A DNA stretch of 55,169 bases from Planktothrix serta PCC 8927 (GCF_900010725.2 NZ_LR734865.1:125533-180701); one strand, 5' to 3'; positions 33,461 through 43,280 are shown, counted from the first letter of the stretch. Numbers and translations: made by a program. Notes: generated by a model from the sequence alone, not told the origin.

Positions 33461-33584
33461 GAATTTCTGCTATAATTATCTAAAAACAGGAGTCAGTTTA
33501 AGATTAAATTCATCGGATGCTCAATTTTTGAGCCAATTCTATGTACAATAAAAATTGACAATTTTATCAAACACAGCCCCAACC

Positions 33585-34367
33585 GTGAAATTTTTTGTCT
33601 ATCATACTCCTGAACTAGCCCCTGCGAATGTTCTCCCCGACTGTGCAATTGTCGTGGATGTGTTACGCGCGACAACCACCATCGCCACCGCTTTAAATGC
33701 GGGAGCCGAGGCGGTACAAGTGTTCAGCGACATTGACCAATTGATGCAAGTTAGCGAAAAATGGCCCGCCGATAAACGAATTCGGGTCGGTGAACGGGGG
33801 GGTGCAATGGTAGATGGGTTCGATTTGGGCAATTCTCCCCTGAGTTGCACTCCAGAGGTCGTGAAGGGTAAACGATTGTTTATGACCACCACCAACGGAA
33901 CCCGCAGTTTAGAACGGGTTCAAGCTGCTGCTGTGGTGTTAACGGCTGCGTTTATTAATCGACGGGCCATTGTAGAATATTTAATGACCAAAACCCCGGA
34001 AACCGTTTGGGTGTTAGGTTCCGGTTGGGAAGGCAGTTTTTCCCTAGAAGACACCGCTTGTGCGGGGGCCATTGCCCAGAATCTAGTTAATGAAATGGGT
34101 TATCCTTTAGATGATTTTGCGGGAAATGATGAAGTGTTTGCGGCAATTTCATTGTATTCTCAATGGCAAAATAACTTATTTGAACTGTTAAATCATGCCA
34201 GTCATGGTCAACGGTTATTACGTTTAGGGTCTTATGAAGACTTGAAATATTGCGCTAAAACGGATATTTTTGATGTGTTACCCATGCAAAAAGAACCTGG
34301 AGTTATCGTCAAATCAGATATCAAAAAACAAAGCTTACAGTTTTGGATGGAAGCACCCAAAACTTAA
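33585..34367 (+). CDS. comB: Probable 2-phosphosulfolactate phosphatase
   Basis: A 260-aa ComB-family protein. Signatures: [12 protein letters not shown] start, [55 protein letters not shown] and [14 protein letters not shown]. ComB removes phosphate from 2-phosphosulfolactate in coenzyme M synthesis; cyanobacteria carry the gene widely although their use of the product is unclear. GTG at 33585 fits family N termini; a TTG at 33555 would add ten residues. It is divergent from the LpxB-related gene over ~120 bases. Confidence 0.88.
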   Translation: MKFFVYHTPELAPANVLPDCAIVVDVLRATTTIATALNAGAEAVQVFSDIDQLMQVSEKWPADKRIRVGERGGAMVDGFDLGNSPLSCTPEVVKGKRLFMTTTNGTRSLERVQAAAVVLTAAFINRRAIVEYLMTKTPETVWVLGSGWEGSFSLEDTACAGAIAQNLVNEMGYPLDDFAGNDEVFAAISLYSQWQNNLFELLNHASHGQRLLRLGSYEDLKYCAKTDIFDVLPMQKEPGVIVKSDIKKQSLQFWMEAPKT

Positions 34368-34407
34368 CTCTATTTCCTGAATTAATCTTTATCTTAATAT
34401 TCCGTCG

Positions 34408-35589
34408 GTGAATCAACAATCTTACCCCCATTCCAACGCTGTAACTCCCCCTTTTTTGTCTTGGATGGGGGCAAATTTCCACCGACTTCCTGTTGAAATT
34501 CAAAACTTTTATTTAATGCTGTCAACCTATTTGCAAGTCCTAAGCGATTCTAAGTCCCCTCTCCCCACTTTAGATGATTTTGCAGAACGCATTAATCAGG
34601 AACACCAACAGTGTTTAGATACTCCCCAAACCTCCTTAATTCATGCGCGGAATGCTGGGGAATGGTTACTGCACGTTCAAGCTCAATTATCTCCTGAAAA
34701 TTGGCAAGTTTGGTTTAACGAACATTTTAAGTTTTCTCAACAAACTGCCGCCATGTATATGCAAATTGCTAAAAAAATGCCAGGGGTAAATCCCGGTGTT
34801 TTTTCCTCAGCAATTGATTCTAATCCTAAGCCAGCAAAAACTCTTGTTTTTCCGGCTATTCCCGTTAAGCCGATTTTACCAGATTATGCAACGGATGAGG
34901 TTAAAATAGTTTCGCCTAAATCCCCTCAAATTGCACCTCAAAACCCAGAACCTTTAACAAATGTAGAGACGCGCCATGGCACGTCTCTACCAGGATTTGA
35001 GAAGATTATAACGCCGTCTCATTCGGAAGTTTCTGCTGAATCTTCCCCTCTCAAAAATTCTCCAATTCCAGAAAAACCTGAAGTCTTAGAATCTCCCGTC
35101 ACTCGAATTACAATTAATCCTAAAGAATCGATTATTGATGTTGAATTTACCTCTATTAACCCTCCCGAACCTCCTCCGGTTGACCCTCCAAAACCTGCTA
35201 AAAAACCCTCAGAATTGATTAAATTAATGATTCCTGGGGTTGTAGTTCCTAAAGCTCGTCCTAGAGTCACTAGCAATGGAACCTATTTACCTCCTCGTTA
35301 TCGCGCTTGGCGAAATCATGCCGAAGTGGAAATTTATCGGCAAATTTCAGAACAAAATATTACCCATAAATTCCCCCTGCGGAAAGCTGCAATTGTGATT
35401 CGATTATTAGGCAATCATCGCACTAATTCTGATATTGATAATTTAGCAGGTGCTTGTTTAGATGCCTTAACTTTAAATGGTGCAGGAGTCTTAATTGATG
35501 ACCGTTTAAGTTGTTTACCGCAGTTAAGTGTTGAATTTGATCCTGATGCTAAGGAAACAGGCGTTTATATTGAAATTGAACCGTTATAA
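34408..35589 (+). CDS. DUF3102-RusA fusion protein
   Basis: A 393-aa two-part protein. The N-terminal ~140 residues hold a DUF3102-like region (HARNAGEWLLHVQAQL, FKFSQQTAAMYMQIAKK), known from phage and mobile-element replication proteins. The C-terminal ~120 residues are a RusA-type Holliday-junction nuclease: PGVVVPKARPRVTS, then D342-I-D344-N and D364-D365 as candidate metal ligands in NSDIDNLAGACLDALTLNGA and LIDDRL. A long Pro/Ser-rich linker joins them; residues 186-195 are encoded by a dispersed palindrome. Start GTG 34408. No phage genes surround it. The two-domain call is pattern-based. Confidence 0.8.
   Translation: MNQQSYPHSNAVTPPFLSWMGANFHRLPVEIQNFYLMLSTYLQVLSDSKSPLPTLDDFAERINQEHQQCLDTPQTSLIHARNAGEWLLHVQAQLSPENWQVWFNEHFKFSQQTAAMYMQIAKKMPGVNPGVFSSAIDSNPKPAKTLVFPAIPVKPILPDYATDEVKIVSPKSPQIAPQNPEPLTNVETRHGTSLPGFEKIITPSHSEVSAESSPLKNSPIPEKPEVLESPVTRITINPKESIIDVEFTSINPPEPPPVDPPKPAKKPSELIKLMIPGVVVPKARPRVTSNGTYLPPRYRAWRNHAEVEIYRQISEQNITHKFPLRKAAIVIRLLGNHRTNSDIDNLAGACLDALTLNGAGVLIDDRLSCLPQLSVEFDPDAKETGVYIEIEPL
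34963..34990. repeat. Palindrome inserted in-frame in the RusA fusion gene
   Basis: GTAGAGAC (34963-34970) pairs with GTCTCTAC (34983-34990). It encodes VETRHGTSLP in the linker and keeps the reading frame. Related palindromes lie at 15850-15877 and 18099-18124. Confidence 0.8.
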
Positions 35590-35697
35590 TATTATTCTTG
35601 AAGTTGTGAAGTCTTGGGGTCAGTTCAGGAGATAAAAAGGTTTGACCTTGGCAATAAAAATGCGATATAATTGAGTTATCTTAAACGATCAGATGCT

Positions 35698-36279
35698 ATG
35701 ATTACCGTCATTCCCCAAAAAAATTATACCTTTGAGGAATATCTAGCTTATGATGAGGGTACAAATAAACGTTATGAATTAGTCGATGGTAAGCTAGAGT
35801 TAATGAATCCTCCAACCTTTAGACATTTATTAATTGCTAAGTTTATTGAACGGATTTTAGAAATAGAAATTGAGCGTTTAAGTTTACCTTGGCTTTGTTT
35901 TAAAGAAGCCGGAATTAGAACAGGGTGGAAAAAATCAAGACTGACCGATGTTTATATTATCACACGGGAACAAGTGCGAGAATTATTAGATGAATCTGCT
36001 ATTTGTCAAACTCCTCCCCTGTTAGCAGTAGAAGTTGTTAGTCCTGATTCTGTTACACGAGATTATCGATATAAGCGCTCTGAATACGCTGCTTTAGGCA
36101 TTTCTGAATATTGGATTATTGATCCAATAACTAACAAAATCTCTGTGTTATTGTGGGAAGAAGGGTTATATGAAGAAACAATTTTTACCGAAAATCAAAC
36201 GATTATTTCTCGAATCTTTCCTCAACTTTCTTTAACTGTTGAACAAGTTTTAGTATCTGGAAATATCACGGAAGTATAA
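35698..36279 (+). CDS. Uma2 family (DUF820) putative endonuclease
   Basis: A 193-aa Uma2 protein. Visible: NYTFEEYLAYDEGTNKRYEL at the start, the core RLTDVYIITREQV, PPLLAVEVVSPDSVTRDYRY and KRSEYAALGISEYWIIDP. ATG at 35698 is preferred; an earlier TTG would add nine residues. It follows the RusA fusion gene by ~110 bases on the same strand. Function unproven. Confidence 0.87.
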   Translation: MITVIPQKNYTFEEYLAYDEGTNKRYELVDGKLELMNPPTFRHLLIAKFIERILEIEIERLSLPWLCFKEAGIRTGWKKSRLTDVYIITREQVRELLDESAICQTPPLLAVEVVSPDSVTRDYRYKRSEYAALGISEYWIIDPITNKISVLLWEEGLYEETIFTENQTIISRIFPQLSLTVEQVLVSGNITEV

Positions 36280-36292
36280 ACTCAAGGACTAA

Positions 36293-37978
36293 TTACCAAT
36301 CAATTGCTTTAGCAATAGGCATTCTCCAACCTGTTCCAAAGGCGCGATCGCTAATTTTTAATCCCGGTGCGGCTTGACGGCGTTTAAATTCAGCAATCAT
36401 CACTAATCGAATTACTTTTTTAACGACTGCTTGTTCATGTCCGGCTTCTACAATTTCACTCCAAGATTGATGTTTTTCTATTAAACGATATAAAATATCA
36501 TCCAAAATTTCATAAGGAGGTAAAGAATCTTGATCTACCTGTCCCGGTTTAAGTTCTGCACTGGGTGGTTTTACTAATATATGATGGGGAATTATTTCTT
36601 TTTCATGATATTGATTTAACCAAGAACATAGGGAATAAACACGGGTTTTAGGTACATCTGCAATTACCGCTAATCCCCCATTCATATCGCCATATAAGGT
36701 ACAATATCCTACCGCCATTTCTGATTTATTCCCAGTGGTTAATAATAAATGTCCGAATTTATTAGAAACCGCCATTAATAAGGTTCCTCGGATGCGAGAT
36801 TGCAGGTTTTCTTCTGCTAATCCAAAGGAGGTTTCTGCAAATATCGGTTCTAGGGTTTGATCAAAGGTTTGCATTAAATTCCCAATGGGTAAAGTTTGGG
36901 TTTTAATGCCTAAATTATTGGCTAATTCTAAAGCATCTTGAATTGAATGATCCGAACTATAGGGAGATGGCATTAATACCCCTAAAACCTTTTCTTTTCC
37001 TAATGCTTCCGTTGCGATCGCAGCAACTAAAGCCGAATCAATTCCCCCACTTAACCCTAAAACAACTTGAGAAAATCCACATTTTATAACATAATCTTTT
37101 ACCCCCAAAACTAATGCCAACCAAATTTCTTGATCCTCATTTTTAATAAATTCTATCTCTTGATTTGGGGCAGAAATAGCGATTAAATCTTGTGTTTCTG
37201 TATTAAATTCTATAATCTCAAAATCGGTTTCAAAGGGTTTTAAACTTAATATTTTATCGCCATTTTTATTAAACGCAAAACTACAACCATCAAAAATTAA
37301 ATCATCATTTCCCCCCACTTGATTTGCATACAAAATCGGAGTATTATAACGTTTAGCACTATAACTAATTAGAGATTGTCTGAATTTTTGTTTCCCGACT
37401 TGATAGGGAGAAGCCGATAAGTTAACCACTAAATCCACATTTAGATTAGCGAGATCTTGGAAAGGATTACAAGGATAATTGCGTTTACCCCAAAATTGTT
37501 CATCATTCCATAAATCCTCACAAATTGTTACCCCCACTTTAATACTTTCTTCTAATACAAAAAAATGACTTTCTAACCCCGGTTCAAAATATCGATCTTC
37601 ATCAAAAACATCATAGGTCGGTAACAATCGTTTTTTAAAATACTGTTTAATTTCACCCTTTTCTAATAACGCTGCACTGTTAAAAATCGGGTTTCCACCC
37701 TGATTTTGATAGTCTAAATTTCGTTGAATTGTTCCCACTAAAACCGCTATTTCTGGGGGTAAATCCCTTGCTAATTGCTGTAATTTTTCCGTTGTCGCCT
37801 GAATAAAACTCGGACGAATTAATAAATCTCTAGGGGGATATCCCGTTAAGGATAATTCTGTTGTTAATAACAGATTACATCCCGCTTCAAACGCTTTTTC
37901 GGCTGCTTCTAATATTCGTTGAGCGTTTCCGCTTAAGTCTCCAACGGTGGGGTTAAGTTGAGCGATCGCAATTTTCAT
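36293..37978 (-). CDS. nadE: Glutamine-dependent NAD+ synthetase
   Basis: A 561-aa two-domain enzyme making NAD+ from deamido-NAD+. The N-terminal nitrilase-type glutaminase (~1-265) has Glu in TTELSLTGYPPRDLL, Lys in YFKKRLLPTYDVFDEDRYF and the nucleophile Cys in VTICEDLWND. The C-terminal synthetase has the PP-loop GLSGGIDSALVAAIA, SDHSIQDA and TTGNKSEMAVGYCTLYGD. This is the standard length. It converges on the Uma2 gene with 13 bases between stops. Confidence 0.96.
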   Translation of the reverse strand: MKIAIAQLNPTVGDLSGNAQRILEAAEKAFEAGCNLLLTTELSLTGYPPRDLLIRPSFIQATTEKLQQLARDLPPEIAVLVGTIQRNLDYQNQGGNPIFNSAALLEKGEIKQYFKKRLLPTYDVFDEDRYFEPGLESHFFVLEESIKVGVTICEDLWNDEQFWGKRNYPCNPFQDLANLNVDLVVNLSASPYQVGKQKFRQSLISYSAKRYNTPILYANQVGGNDDLIFDGCSFAFNKNGDKILSLKPFETDFEIIEFNTETQDLIAISAPNQEIEFIKNEDQEIWLALVLGVKDYVIKCGFSQVVLGLSGGIDSALVAAIATEALGKEKVLGVLMPSPYSSDHSIQDALELANNLGIKTQTLPIGNLMQTFDQTLEPIFAETSFGLAEENLQSRIRGTLLMAVSNKFGHLLLTTGNKSEMAVGYCTLYGDMNGGLAVIADVPKTRVYSLCSWLNQYHEKEIIPHHILVKPPSAELKPGQVDQDSLPPYEILDDILYRLIEKHQSWSEIVEAGHEQAVVKKVIRLVMIAEFKRRQAAPGLKISDRAFGTGWRMPIAKAIDW

Positions 37979-38092
37979 AGTTGTTTGTTCCTGTCAATCA
38001 TGAATGCTTAAACTGTACTATAAACACTTTTACTATTCCCAAAGTAAGACTCATAAATTAAGTATAGAATCCTAAATCAGAGAAAGCGACTA

Positions 38093-38204
38093 TTATAGTT
38101 TTTGAGCAAAAACTATAATAAACATCCGTCTTATTTTAGTTTTCTGGTAAAATCTAAAATAAGCATCCACCTTATTTTAGTTTTCTGGTAAAATCTAAAA
38201 TAAG
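38093..38204. promoter_or_regulatory. Three spaced inverted repeats upstream of the Fic pseudogene
   Basis: Unit 1 (38093-38118) is TTATAGTTTTTG paired with CAAAAACTATAA. Units 2 (38130-38163) and 3 (38171-38204) are identical to each other, pairing CTTATTTTAG with CTAAAATAAG, repeated at a 41-base period. Each unit is followed by CATCC. Such ordered palindromes just before a gene look like operators for an autoregulator, but could also be repeats. Confidence 0.5.
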
Positions 38205-38221
38205 GCATCCCATGATTCCTG

Positions 38222-38576
38222 ATGAAGAACTTTAAATCTGGCACATACATCCAACAGAGTCATTACAGAAGCTTTCAACCCAACCTCATCAATAAAGGTT
38301 GGACATTGGATAACATGGAAATCCAAAAACTTCTAGAACAAGCAAATCGAGAATTAGGTCGGTTAGATATGTATTCAGAATATATTCCTAACAACGAGAT
38401 GACTGGCTAGAAATCCGCAACTATATAGTATTACAACTTTTGATCAAATTTTAAAACTTCAGAAAACAGTAGATGCCCAAATCCAAACATTAGGTCGTCG
38501 AACCTCCAATGCTCAAAAAGTCTTAAATTCCTTGTATCAACGACCCCGAATTAATGCAGATAGGCCTAATCATTAA
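38222..38576 (+). pseudogene. Fic family gene, internally deleted
   Basis: The first part reads MKNFKSGTYIQQSHYRSFQP, then KLLEQANRELGRLDMYSEYI, as at the start of Fic/DOC proteins (the EANRALGRLD-like block). The frame then breaks near 38395-38430. A second part reads TFDQILKLQKTVDAQIQTLG, then RRTSNAQKVLNSLYQRPRIN, matching the C-terminal region of the same family. The whole catalytic core, including the HPFxxGNGR motif, is missing. An intact member would be ~350-380 aa; here ~115 codons remain. It ends 3 bases before the ccmO stop. Confidence 0.8.
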
Positions 38577-38579
38577 AAT

Positions 38580-39347
38580 CTATAAATATTCTTCTTGGAT
38601 CGGAATTTCGACTTTTTGTAAATCCGGGATTTGAATCACTTCTTTCTCCTGTTCCTTAACATTAATCGGAACTCTCAAGGGTTGACGCTGTTCTATCCAA
38701 CAACTGGCTAACGGTAAAGTTTGATCCAACTCTTCCAAAGGTCGCGGAATCACCATCACGGCGTTTAACTCGCCAATGCGTTCGGCTTCAAACATTCCCG
38801 CCTCAACCGCCATCGCCACATCGGACACGGGCCCCCGAATAATCGCCGTACACAATCCCGCCCCAATCCGTTCATAGGACATCAGACGGACATCCGCCGC
38901 CTTCAACATCGCATCCGCCGCCCCTACCATTGCTGGAAATCCCCGCGTTTCTAGTAAACCCACCGCCTGATTACTCAAACGATGACTCGCCCCCCCGTTG
39001 GTGAGGTGGGATAACCGGGAACTAATCGGCAGTATAATTTCCAGGTTAGGGAAAGGTCGAGGAATCACTAACGTAGAGATCAGTTGACCAAACTGTTTAG
39101 CCGTTTGCGCCCCAGTTTCCACCGCTAAACGCACTTCAGCAATTTTTCCCCGAACAATGGCGGTACAATGTCCACCCCCAATTTTTTCATATCCGACTAA
39201 ATGAACCCCGGCGGACTTCAGCATCATATCAGCCGTTCCCACAATAGCCGGGAAGCTCTGAGTCGAAACTAAACCCAGAGCCATATCTCTAAACTCGTGC
39301 TGAACTGACTGTTCAGAATAACCGGAATTTTGTCTGTTTGCGTCCAT
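38580..39347 (-). CDS. ccmO: Carboxysome shell protein CcmO (tandem BMC)
   Basis: A 255-aa protein with two bacterial-microcompartment domains, forming a pseudohexameric trimer in the beta-carboxysome shell. BMC 1 contains ALGLVSTQSFPAIVGTADMM and KIGGGHCTAIVRG; BMC 2 contains AVGLLETRGFPAMVGAADAM and RIGAGLCTAIIRG. The C-terminal ~40 residues are a charged tail. ATG 39347 is chosen over a TTG at 39353. Last gene of the ccm operon. Heptamer-like repeats lie in the 70-base gap before it. Confidence 0.95.
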   Translation of the reverse strand: MDANRQNSGYSEQSVQHEFRDMALGLVSTQSFPAIVGTADMMLKSAGVHLVGYEKIGGGHCTAIVRGKIAEVRLAVETGAQTAKQFGQLISTLVIPRPFPNLEIILPISSRLSHLTNGGASHRLSNQAVGLLETRGFPAMVGAADAMLKAADVRLMSYERIGAGLCTAIIRGPVSDVAMAVEAGMFEAERIGELNAVMVIPRPLEELDQTLPLASCWIEQRQPLRVPINVKEQEKEVIQIPDLQKVEIPIQEEYL

Positions 39348-39417
39348 TTTCAATCATTCCGATGGGTCGGGGAACAGGGGTGTTGACTGTTAACCGACAA
39401 CCAACACCCGAAATGCT

Positions 39418-40143
39418 TCAATTCTGGGGGTTATTGAAGGCTTTGCGATGGGGAAGTAAGGTATCCAATAACTGACTGAGGTGATCTTTTCCATAGATGA
39501 TCGGAGGGAGGGGCTGGGATGACAGTTCCAGCGATTCTGGAGACTGTGGAGCCAGAGCCGTTTCTTCCGATTGTTCCGAGGAAGATGCGATCGCCGTTTC
39601 CGGTTCAGGAGAAGTTGAGAGAACATCCGAAGGTTGAGCAGGTTTTTCTTCCAATATCGCCGTAATCTGCGGTTCAGGAGGAAAAGAGGCTAACTCAGAT
39701 AGAGGATCGAACTCGTCCTCAAAGGTCGAAATTCTCTGGGGTTCTGGGGACTGTGGGGGTTCGGGTGGGGGAGGCACCTGTTCTGGTTCTAATAAACGAG
39801 ATTGATCCCCAATCAGAGATCTCGCAGCAACGACTTGTTGAGGTGCAATAGAACTCTCCAAAATCGTTGTCTCTGAACCAATACAGGCATTTTCCCCAAT
39901 AGTTCCTGATCCCAGGATTAACACCCCCGACCCCAACACTACCCCGGCTTCTATCTCTAGGATACCTTGATAAACCTGAATAATGACTCCCCGACCGATA
40001 CAAACTCCCGCAGCAATCCGAAGCTGACTGTCAGTTGCAGCTTGTAGGATTACTCCTGGTGCTAAGGTGGCATCTGGATCGATAGTGACATCGCCACTCA
40101 CATAAACATCAGGGTTTAGGAGTTGCGGTGGCGATATGTTCAT
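39418..40143 (-). CDS. ccmN: Carboxysome assembly protein CcmN
   Basis: A 241-aa adaptor linking the CcmM-Rubisco core to the shell. Residues ~10-115 form a left-handed beta-helix with hexapeptide repeats (VTIDPDATLAPGVILQA, ENACIGSETTILESSIAP). A long Pro/Ser/Glu-rich linker (~120-215) follows. The C-terminal encapsulation peptide is clear: YGKDHLSQLLDTLLPHRKAF, the amphipathic helix that binds shell CcmK in known systems. Position between ccmM and ccmO is as usual. Confidence 0.93.
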   Translation of the reverse strand: MNISPPQLLNPDVYVSGDVTIDPDATLAPGVILQAATDSQLRIAAGVCIGRGVIIQVYQGILEIEAGVVLGSGVLILGSGTIGENACIGSETTILESSIAPQQVVAARSLIGDQSRLLEPEQVPPPPEPPQSPEPQRISTFEDEFDPLSELASFPPEPQITAILEEKPAQPSDVLSTSPEPETAIASSSEQSEETALAPQSPESLELSSQPLPPIIYGKDHLSQLLDTLLPHRKAFNNPQN

Positions 40144-40190
40144 GGTTGCTGGAACCTAAAGAGTGCTTCAACAGGGAACTGGATGGATCG

Positions 40191-42134
40191 TTAAGGACGT
40201 TGAATGATTTCCTCCAGTACCCGACGTTTGGCTTTGGAGTCGATCCCAATCAACCGCACATATTCGCCGCGATGTTCGTTCACGCAACCCTCTAAAGCTG
40301 CCATCACTTCCGAAATATTGTTAGATTGAATCGGAGAACAACTGTGCCAAGATCCGGTGCGGAAGCGACGGGCATCGGCGTGTTCAGTGCCAATTTTGTA
40401 ACCTTTGGTTAACAGATCCCGAACTTGATCCGTAACTGTGTTACCAAATTTACTTTGGGGAGCCGGAGCCGCACTGGTGCTGCTGGTAGAAGCACCCGCC
40501 GCAGCCGGAGCAGTTTTGACAACTTTACCATCGGGACGTTGAATAATTTCTTCCAACACCCGGCGTTTGTTTTTGGGGTCAATGCCAATCAGACGCACAT
40601 ATTCCCCAGAATGCTCACTGATGATGGCATCTAATTTGGAGAGAATGTCTCCCACCCCTGATCCAGAGATGCTAGGGCCACTATTCCAAGATCCGGTGCG
40701 GAAGCGACGAGCATCGGCGTATTCTGTGCCAATTTTGAAGCCTTTGGCTAACAGATCCCCAACTTGTTGCCCCAGAGCGGAACTGCTACTGGTGGCTGAA
40801 CTTGCAGGTGCAGATGCAGAGACACTGACCTTACCACTGCCAGATTTGCTGACAACTTTACCATCGGGACGCTGAATAATTTCTTCCAACACCCGGCGTT
40901 TGTTTTTGGGGTCAATGCCAATCAGACGTACATATTCTCCTGAATGCTCGCTGATGATGGCATCTAATTTGGAGAGAATGTCTCCTACCCCTGAGCCAGA
41001 GATGCTGGGGCCACTGCGCCAAGATCCGGTACGGAAGCGACGAGCATCGGCGTGTTCAGTGCCAATTTTGAAGCCTTTGGCTAACAGATCCCCGATTTGT
41101 CCCCCTAAATCGGAACTGGCGCTGCTGGCCGAACCTGAAGCAGTTGTTGCTGTGCTAACTTTACCATTGCCAGATTTCTGAGCAACGGGGCCATCGGGAC
41201 GTTGAATAATTTCTTCCAACACCCGGCGTTTGGCTTTGGAATCAATCCCTAACAGACGCACATATTCCCCGGTGTGTTCTCGCAGACAAGCTTCTAAAGC
41301 TGCAACGACTTCTCCAGTATTTTTAGCGGTGATCGGAGCACCACTACGCCAAGATCCAGTGCGGAAGCGACGAGCATCGGCGTGTTCAGTGCCAATTTTG
41401 TAGCCTTTGGCTAACAGATCCCCGATTTGCTGCACGATTTCGGAGGCTAAATTGGCACTCCCGGTAGAGGAATTGGAGCGATCGCGTCCACTCCCATTAC
41501 CAAGACCCGCCGCTTCATTACGGATGGGGTGAATACAAGAAGCGTTTTCAGAACAGTGATAACCTGCTTTCAAAGATTGGTTGACCCCAATCACATCAGC
41601 CGCAAAGCTGCTATCGGCTTCGGTGACATCAGGTAAGCGATCAGCTTGTTGTTGATTGGTGATAATTGAACCCGATGGAATATATTTTCCAGGGGGAATT
41701 TCCACATCTTTGACCAAGACGTGCATCATCACAATGCAACCATTCCCGACTCTAGCGTTAAATACCGTAGAGCGAAATCCAATAAAACAATTATCTCCCA
41801 CATAGGCGGGGCCATGAATTAGGGCCATGTGGGTAATTGAAGAATTCTTCCCAACCCAAACGGAGTAATATTGACCGTCATCACCTTTGACGCGACCTTC
41901 TTCTAGGCCATGAATCACTACGCCGTCTTGGATATTGCTATTTTCGCCAATCGCAAAGGGTGAGCCTTCATCGGCGCGAATCGAGGTACCGGGGGCGACT
42001 AATACATGGGCCCCAATCCGAACGTCACCAATAATATTAGAAAAAGAATGTACATAAGCCGTTGGGTCGATTTTCGGCTCTGCCAAGTTCTTCGACCAAG
42101 GGGTTGGAGGTGCCGCTAGGCCACGAACTGCCAT
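40191..42134 (-). CDS. ccmM: Carboxysome protein CcmM with four SSUL domains
   Basis: A 647-aa scaffold. Residues ~1-200 are a gamma-carbonic anhydrase domain with zinc ligands H75, H102 and H107 and the C194/C200 pair needed for redox activation in Thermosynechococcus CcmM; both match in position. Four Rubisco-small-subunit-like (SSUL) modules follow at ~229-314, ~343-424, ~454-535 and ~566-647, each containing [11 protein letters not shown]. Modules 2 and 3 are nearly identical, a recent duplication. SSUL4 alone has two cysteines (C599, C617). An internal start making the short SSUL-only isoform is expected near residue ~225 but I did not find a decisive ribosome site. Confidence 0.96.
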   Translation of the reverse strand: MAVRGLAAPPTPWSKNLAEPKIDPTAYVHSFSNIIGDVRIGAHVLVAPGTSIRADEGSPFAIGENSNIQDGVVIHGLEEGRVKGDDGQYYSVWVGKNSSITHMALIHGPAYVGDNCFIGFRSTVFNARVGNGCIVMMHVLVKDVEIPPGKYIPSGSIITNQQQADRLPDVTEADSSFAADVIGVNQSLKAGYHCSENASCIHPIRNEAAGLGNGSGRDRSNSSTGSANLASEIVQQIGDLLAKGYKIGTEHADARRFRTGSWRSGAPITAKNTGEVVAALEACLREHTGEYVRLLGIDSKAKRRVLEEIIQRPDGPVAQKSGNGKVSTATTASGSASSASSDLGGQIGDLLAKGFKIGTEHADARRFRTGSWRSGPSISGSGVGDILSKLDAIISEHSGEYVRLIGIDPKNKRRVLEEIIQRPDGKVVSKSGSGKVSVSASAPASSATSSSSALGQQVGDLLAKGFKIGTEYADARRFRTGSWNSGPSISGSGVGDILSKLDAIISEHSGEYVRLIGIDPKNKRRVLEEIIQRPDGKVVKTAPAAAGASTSSTSAAPAPQSKFGNTVTDQVRDLLTKGYKIGTEHADARRFRTGSWHSCSPIQSNNISEVMAALEGCVNEHRGEYVRLIGIDSKAKRRVLEEIIQRP

Positions 42135-42389
42135 ATTTTAATTTCTCCTAACCGAATAGTTGTTTGTTGTCCGTTTTCAGGGGTTCGTTATCTCAGGTTT
42201 CAAAATCGGGGATTAATCAGAAGTTGATTCAATTAAACATTAAGAAGGTCTGAAGTTTTTAATTTCGGGTGCGGAATCTCAACTTTTTTTCAAAATTTGA
42301 CTTATCCTAATAATTAACTTATCCCTACCTTCTCCCTCTTAAAAAATTTAAAGCTCCTGGCTTCTCAATTGCTCCCAGTTTCTCTCCTG

Positions 42390-42692
42390 TTAATAATGAT
42401 CTTTTTTGCTGTAAATCAAGCGATTTTCCACACTTACAGTGTCAATAATGGCAACAATAGCCGCATCGCTGGGGCGTTTTTCACTCCCTTCTATTTGACG
42501 GGCTGCACTACCTCGACTGACAAGTACCCATTCGCTCACTCCAGCCCCTACGGCATCAATCGCCACCTCATATCCATTGGATATATCTTCTCCATTTTCA
42601 TCGACAAATCTGACTAGGAGAAATTTAGAACCGCGTAAACTGGGTTCTTTTTGATTACCGACGACCGTGCCAATCACTTTGGCAATTTGCAT
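42390..42692 (-). CDS. ccmL: Carboxysome vertex protein CcmL
   Basis: A 100-aa pentameric BMC-vertex protein (EutN/CcmL family). It begins MQIAKVIGTVVGNQKEPSLR, has VRFVDENGEDISNGYEVAID, then VGAGVSEWVLVSRGSAAR and IVAIIDTVSVENRLIY. Pentamers cap the shell vertices. The order K2-K1-L-M-N-O on one strand is the common beta-carboxysome arrangement. A 255-base gap separates it from ccmM. Confidence 0.96.
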   Translation of the reverse strand: MQIAKVIGTVVGNQKEPSLRGSKFLLVRFVDENGEDISNGYEVAIDAVGAGVSEWVLVSRGSAARQIEGSEKRPSDAAIVAIIDTVSVENRLIYSKKDHY

Positions 42693-42779
42693 AAGGGTGG
42701 GAGGAAGAATAAAGGGAAATTTGCAAGAATAAATAGCAGGATCTGCCTGCTTCGAGTCTTGGTTTAAATTCTCTGGAAA

Positions 42780-43118
42780 TTAGGGACGGTTGATGGGACG
42801 CCCAGCCACCATTTCGCGGAATTGTTCTACCGCTTCGGTGTAGCGAATGGGTAAAACGTATTCTAAATTTTCGTGAGGACGAGCAATAATATGGGTCGAT
42901 AAAACTTCTCCACCCTTGACTCGTTTGACAGATTCAACTCCCGCCGCTACGGATGCTTGGACTTCGGACACATCGCCCCGTACAATCACGGTAACGCGAC
43001 CACTGCCAATTTTCTCATATCCAACTAAGGTGACACGGGCAGCTTTTACCATTGAGTCTGAGGCTTCAACAATAGCAGGAAAGCCTAAAGTTTCGATCAT
43101 GCCGACTGCAATCGCCAT
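42780..43118 (-). CDS. ccmK1: Carboxysome shell hexamer CcmK (K1-like)
   Basis: A 112-aa BMC-H protein. It starts [20 protein letters not shown], has the pore loop [20 protein letters not shown] and [15 protein letters not shown], then a longer tail ([13 protein letters not shown]) than its neighbour. The K1/K2 naming follows gene order and tail length and is a convention. It lies 162 bases downstream of ccmK2. Confidence 0.95.
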   Translation of the reverse strand: MAIAVGMIETLGFPAIVEASDSMVKAARVTLVGYEKIGSGRVTVIVRGDVSEVQASVAAGVESVKRVKGGEVLSTHIIARPHENLEYVLPIRYTEAVEQFREMVAGRPINRP

Positions 43119-43280
43119 TAAATTTGACTCCTAAAATCAATCTAAACGGTTAAGGAATAATACGGAATTTCAGCCTAGAACAGGAATAATTCCGATTTCA
43201 ATTGAAATTGACTTTTAAAGCGTGAAATTGCTGTTTAAAACTTCTCCGCTCGTCAATTCAACGTTATACTTTTTTAGTCT

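Noticed and set aside
39719-40003. Alternative frame of 94 codons inside ccmN
   Set aside because: Shadow of the ccmN beta-helix coding region; ccmN is well supported.
40567-41181. Two similar plus-strand frames antisense to ccmM
   Set aside because: They resemble each other only because the SSUL coding repeats are duplicated; not genes.
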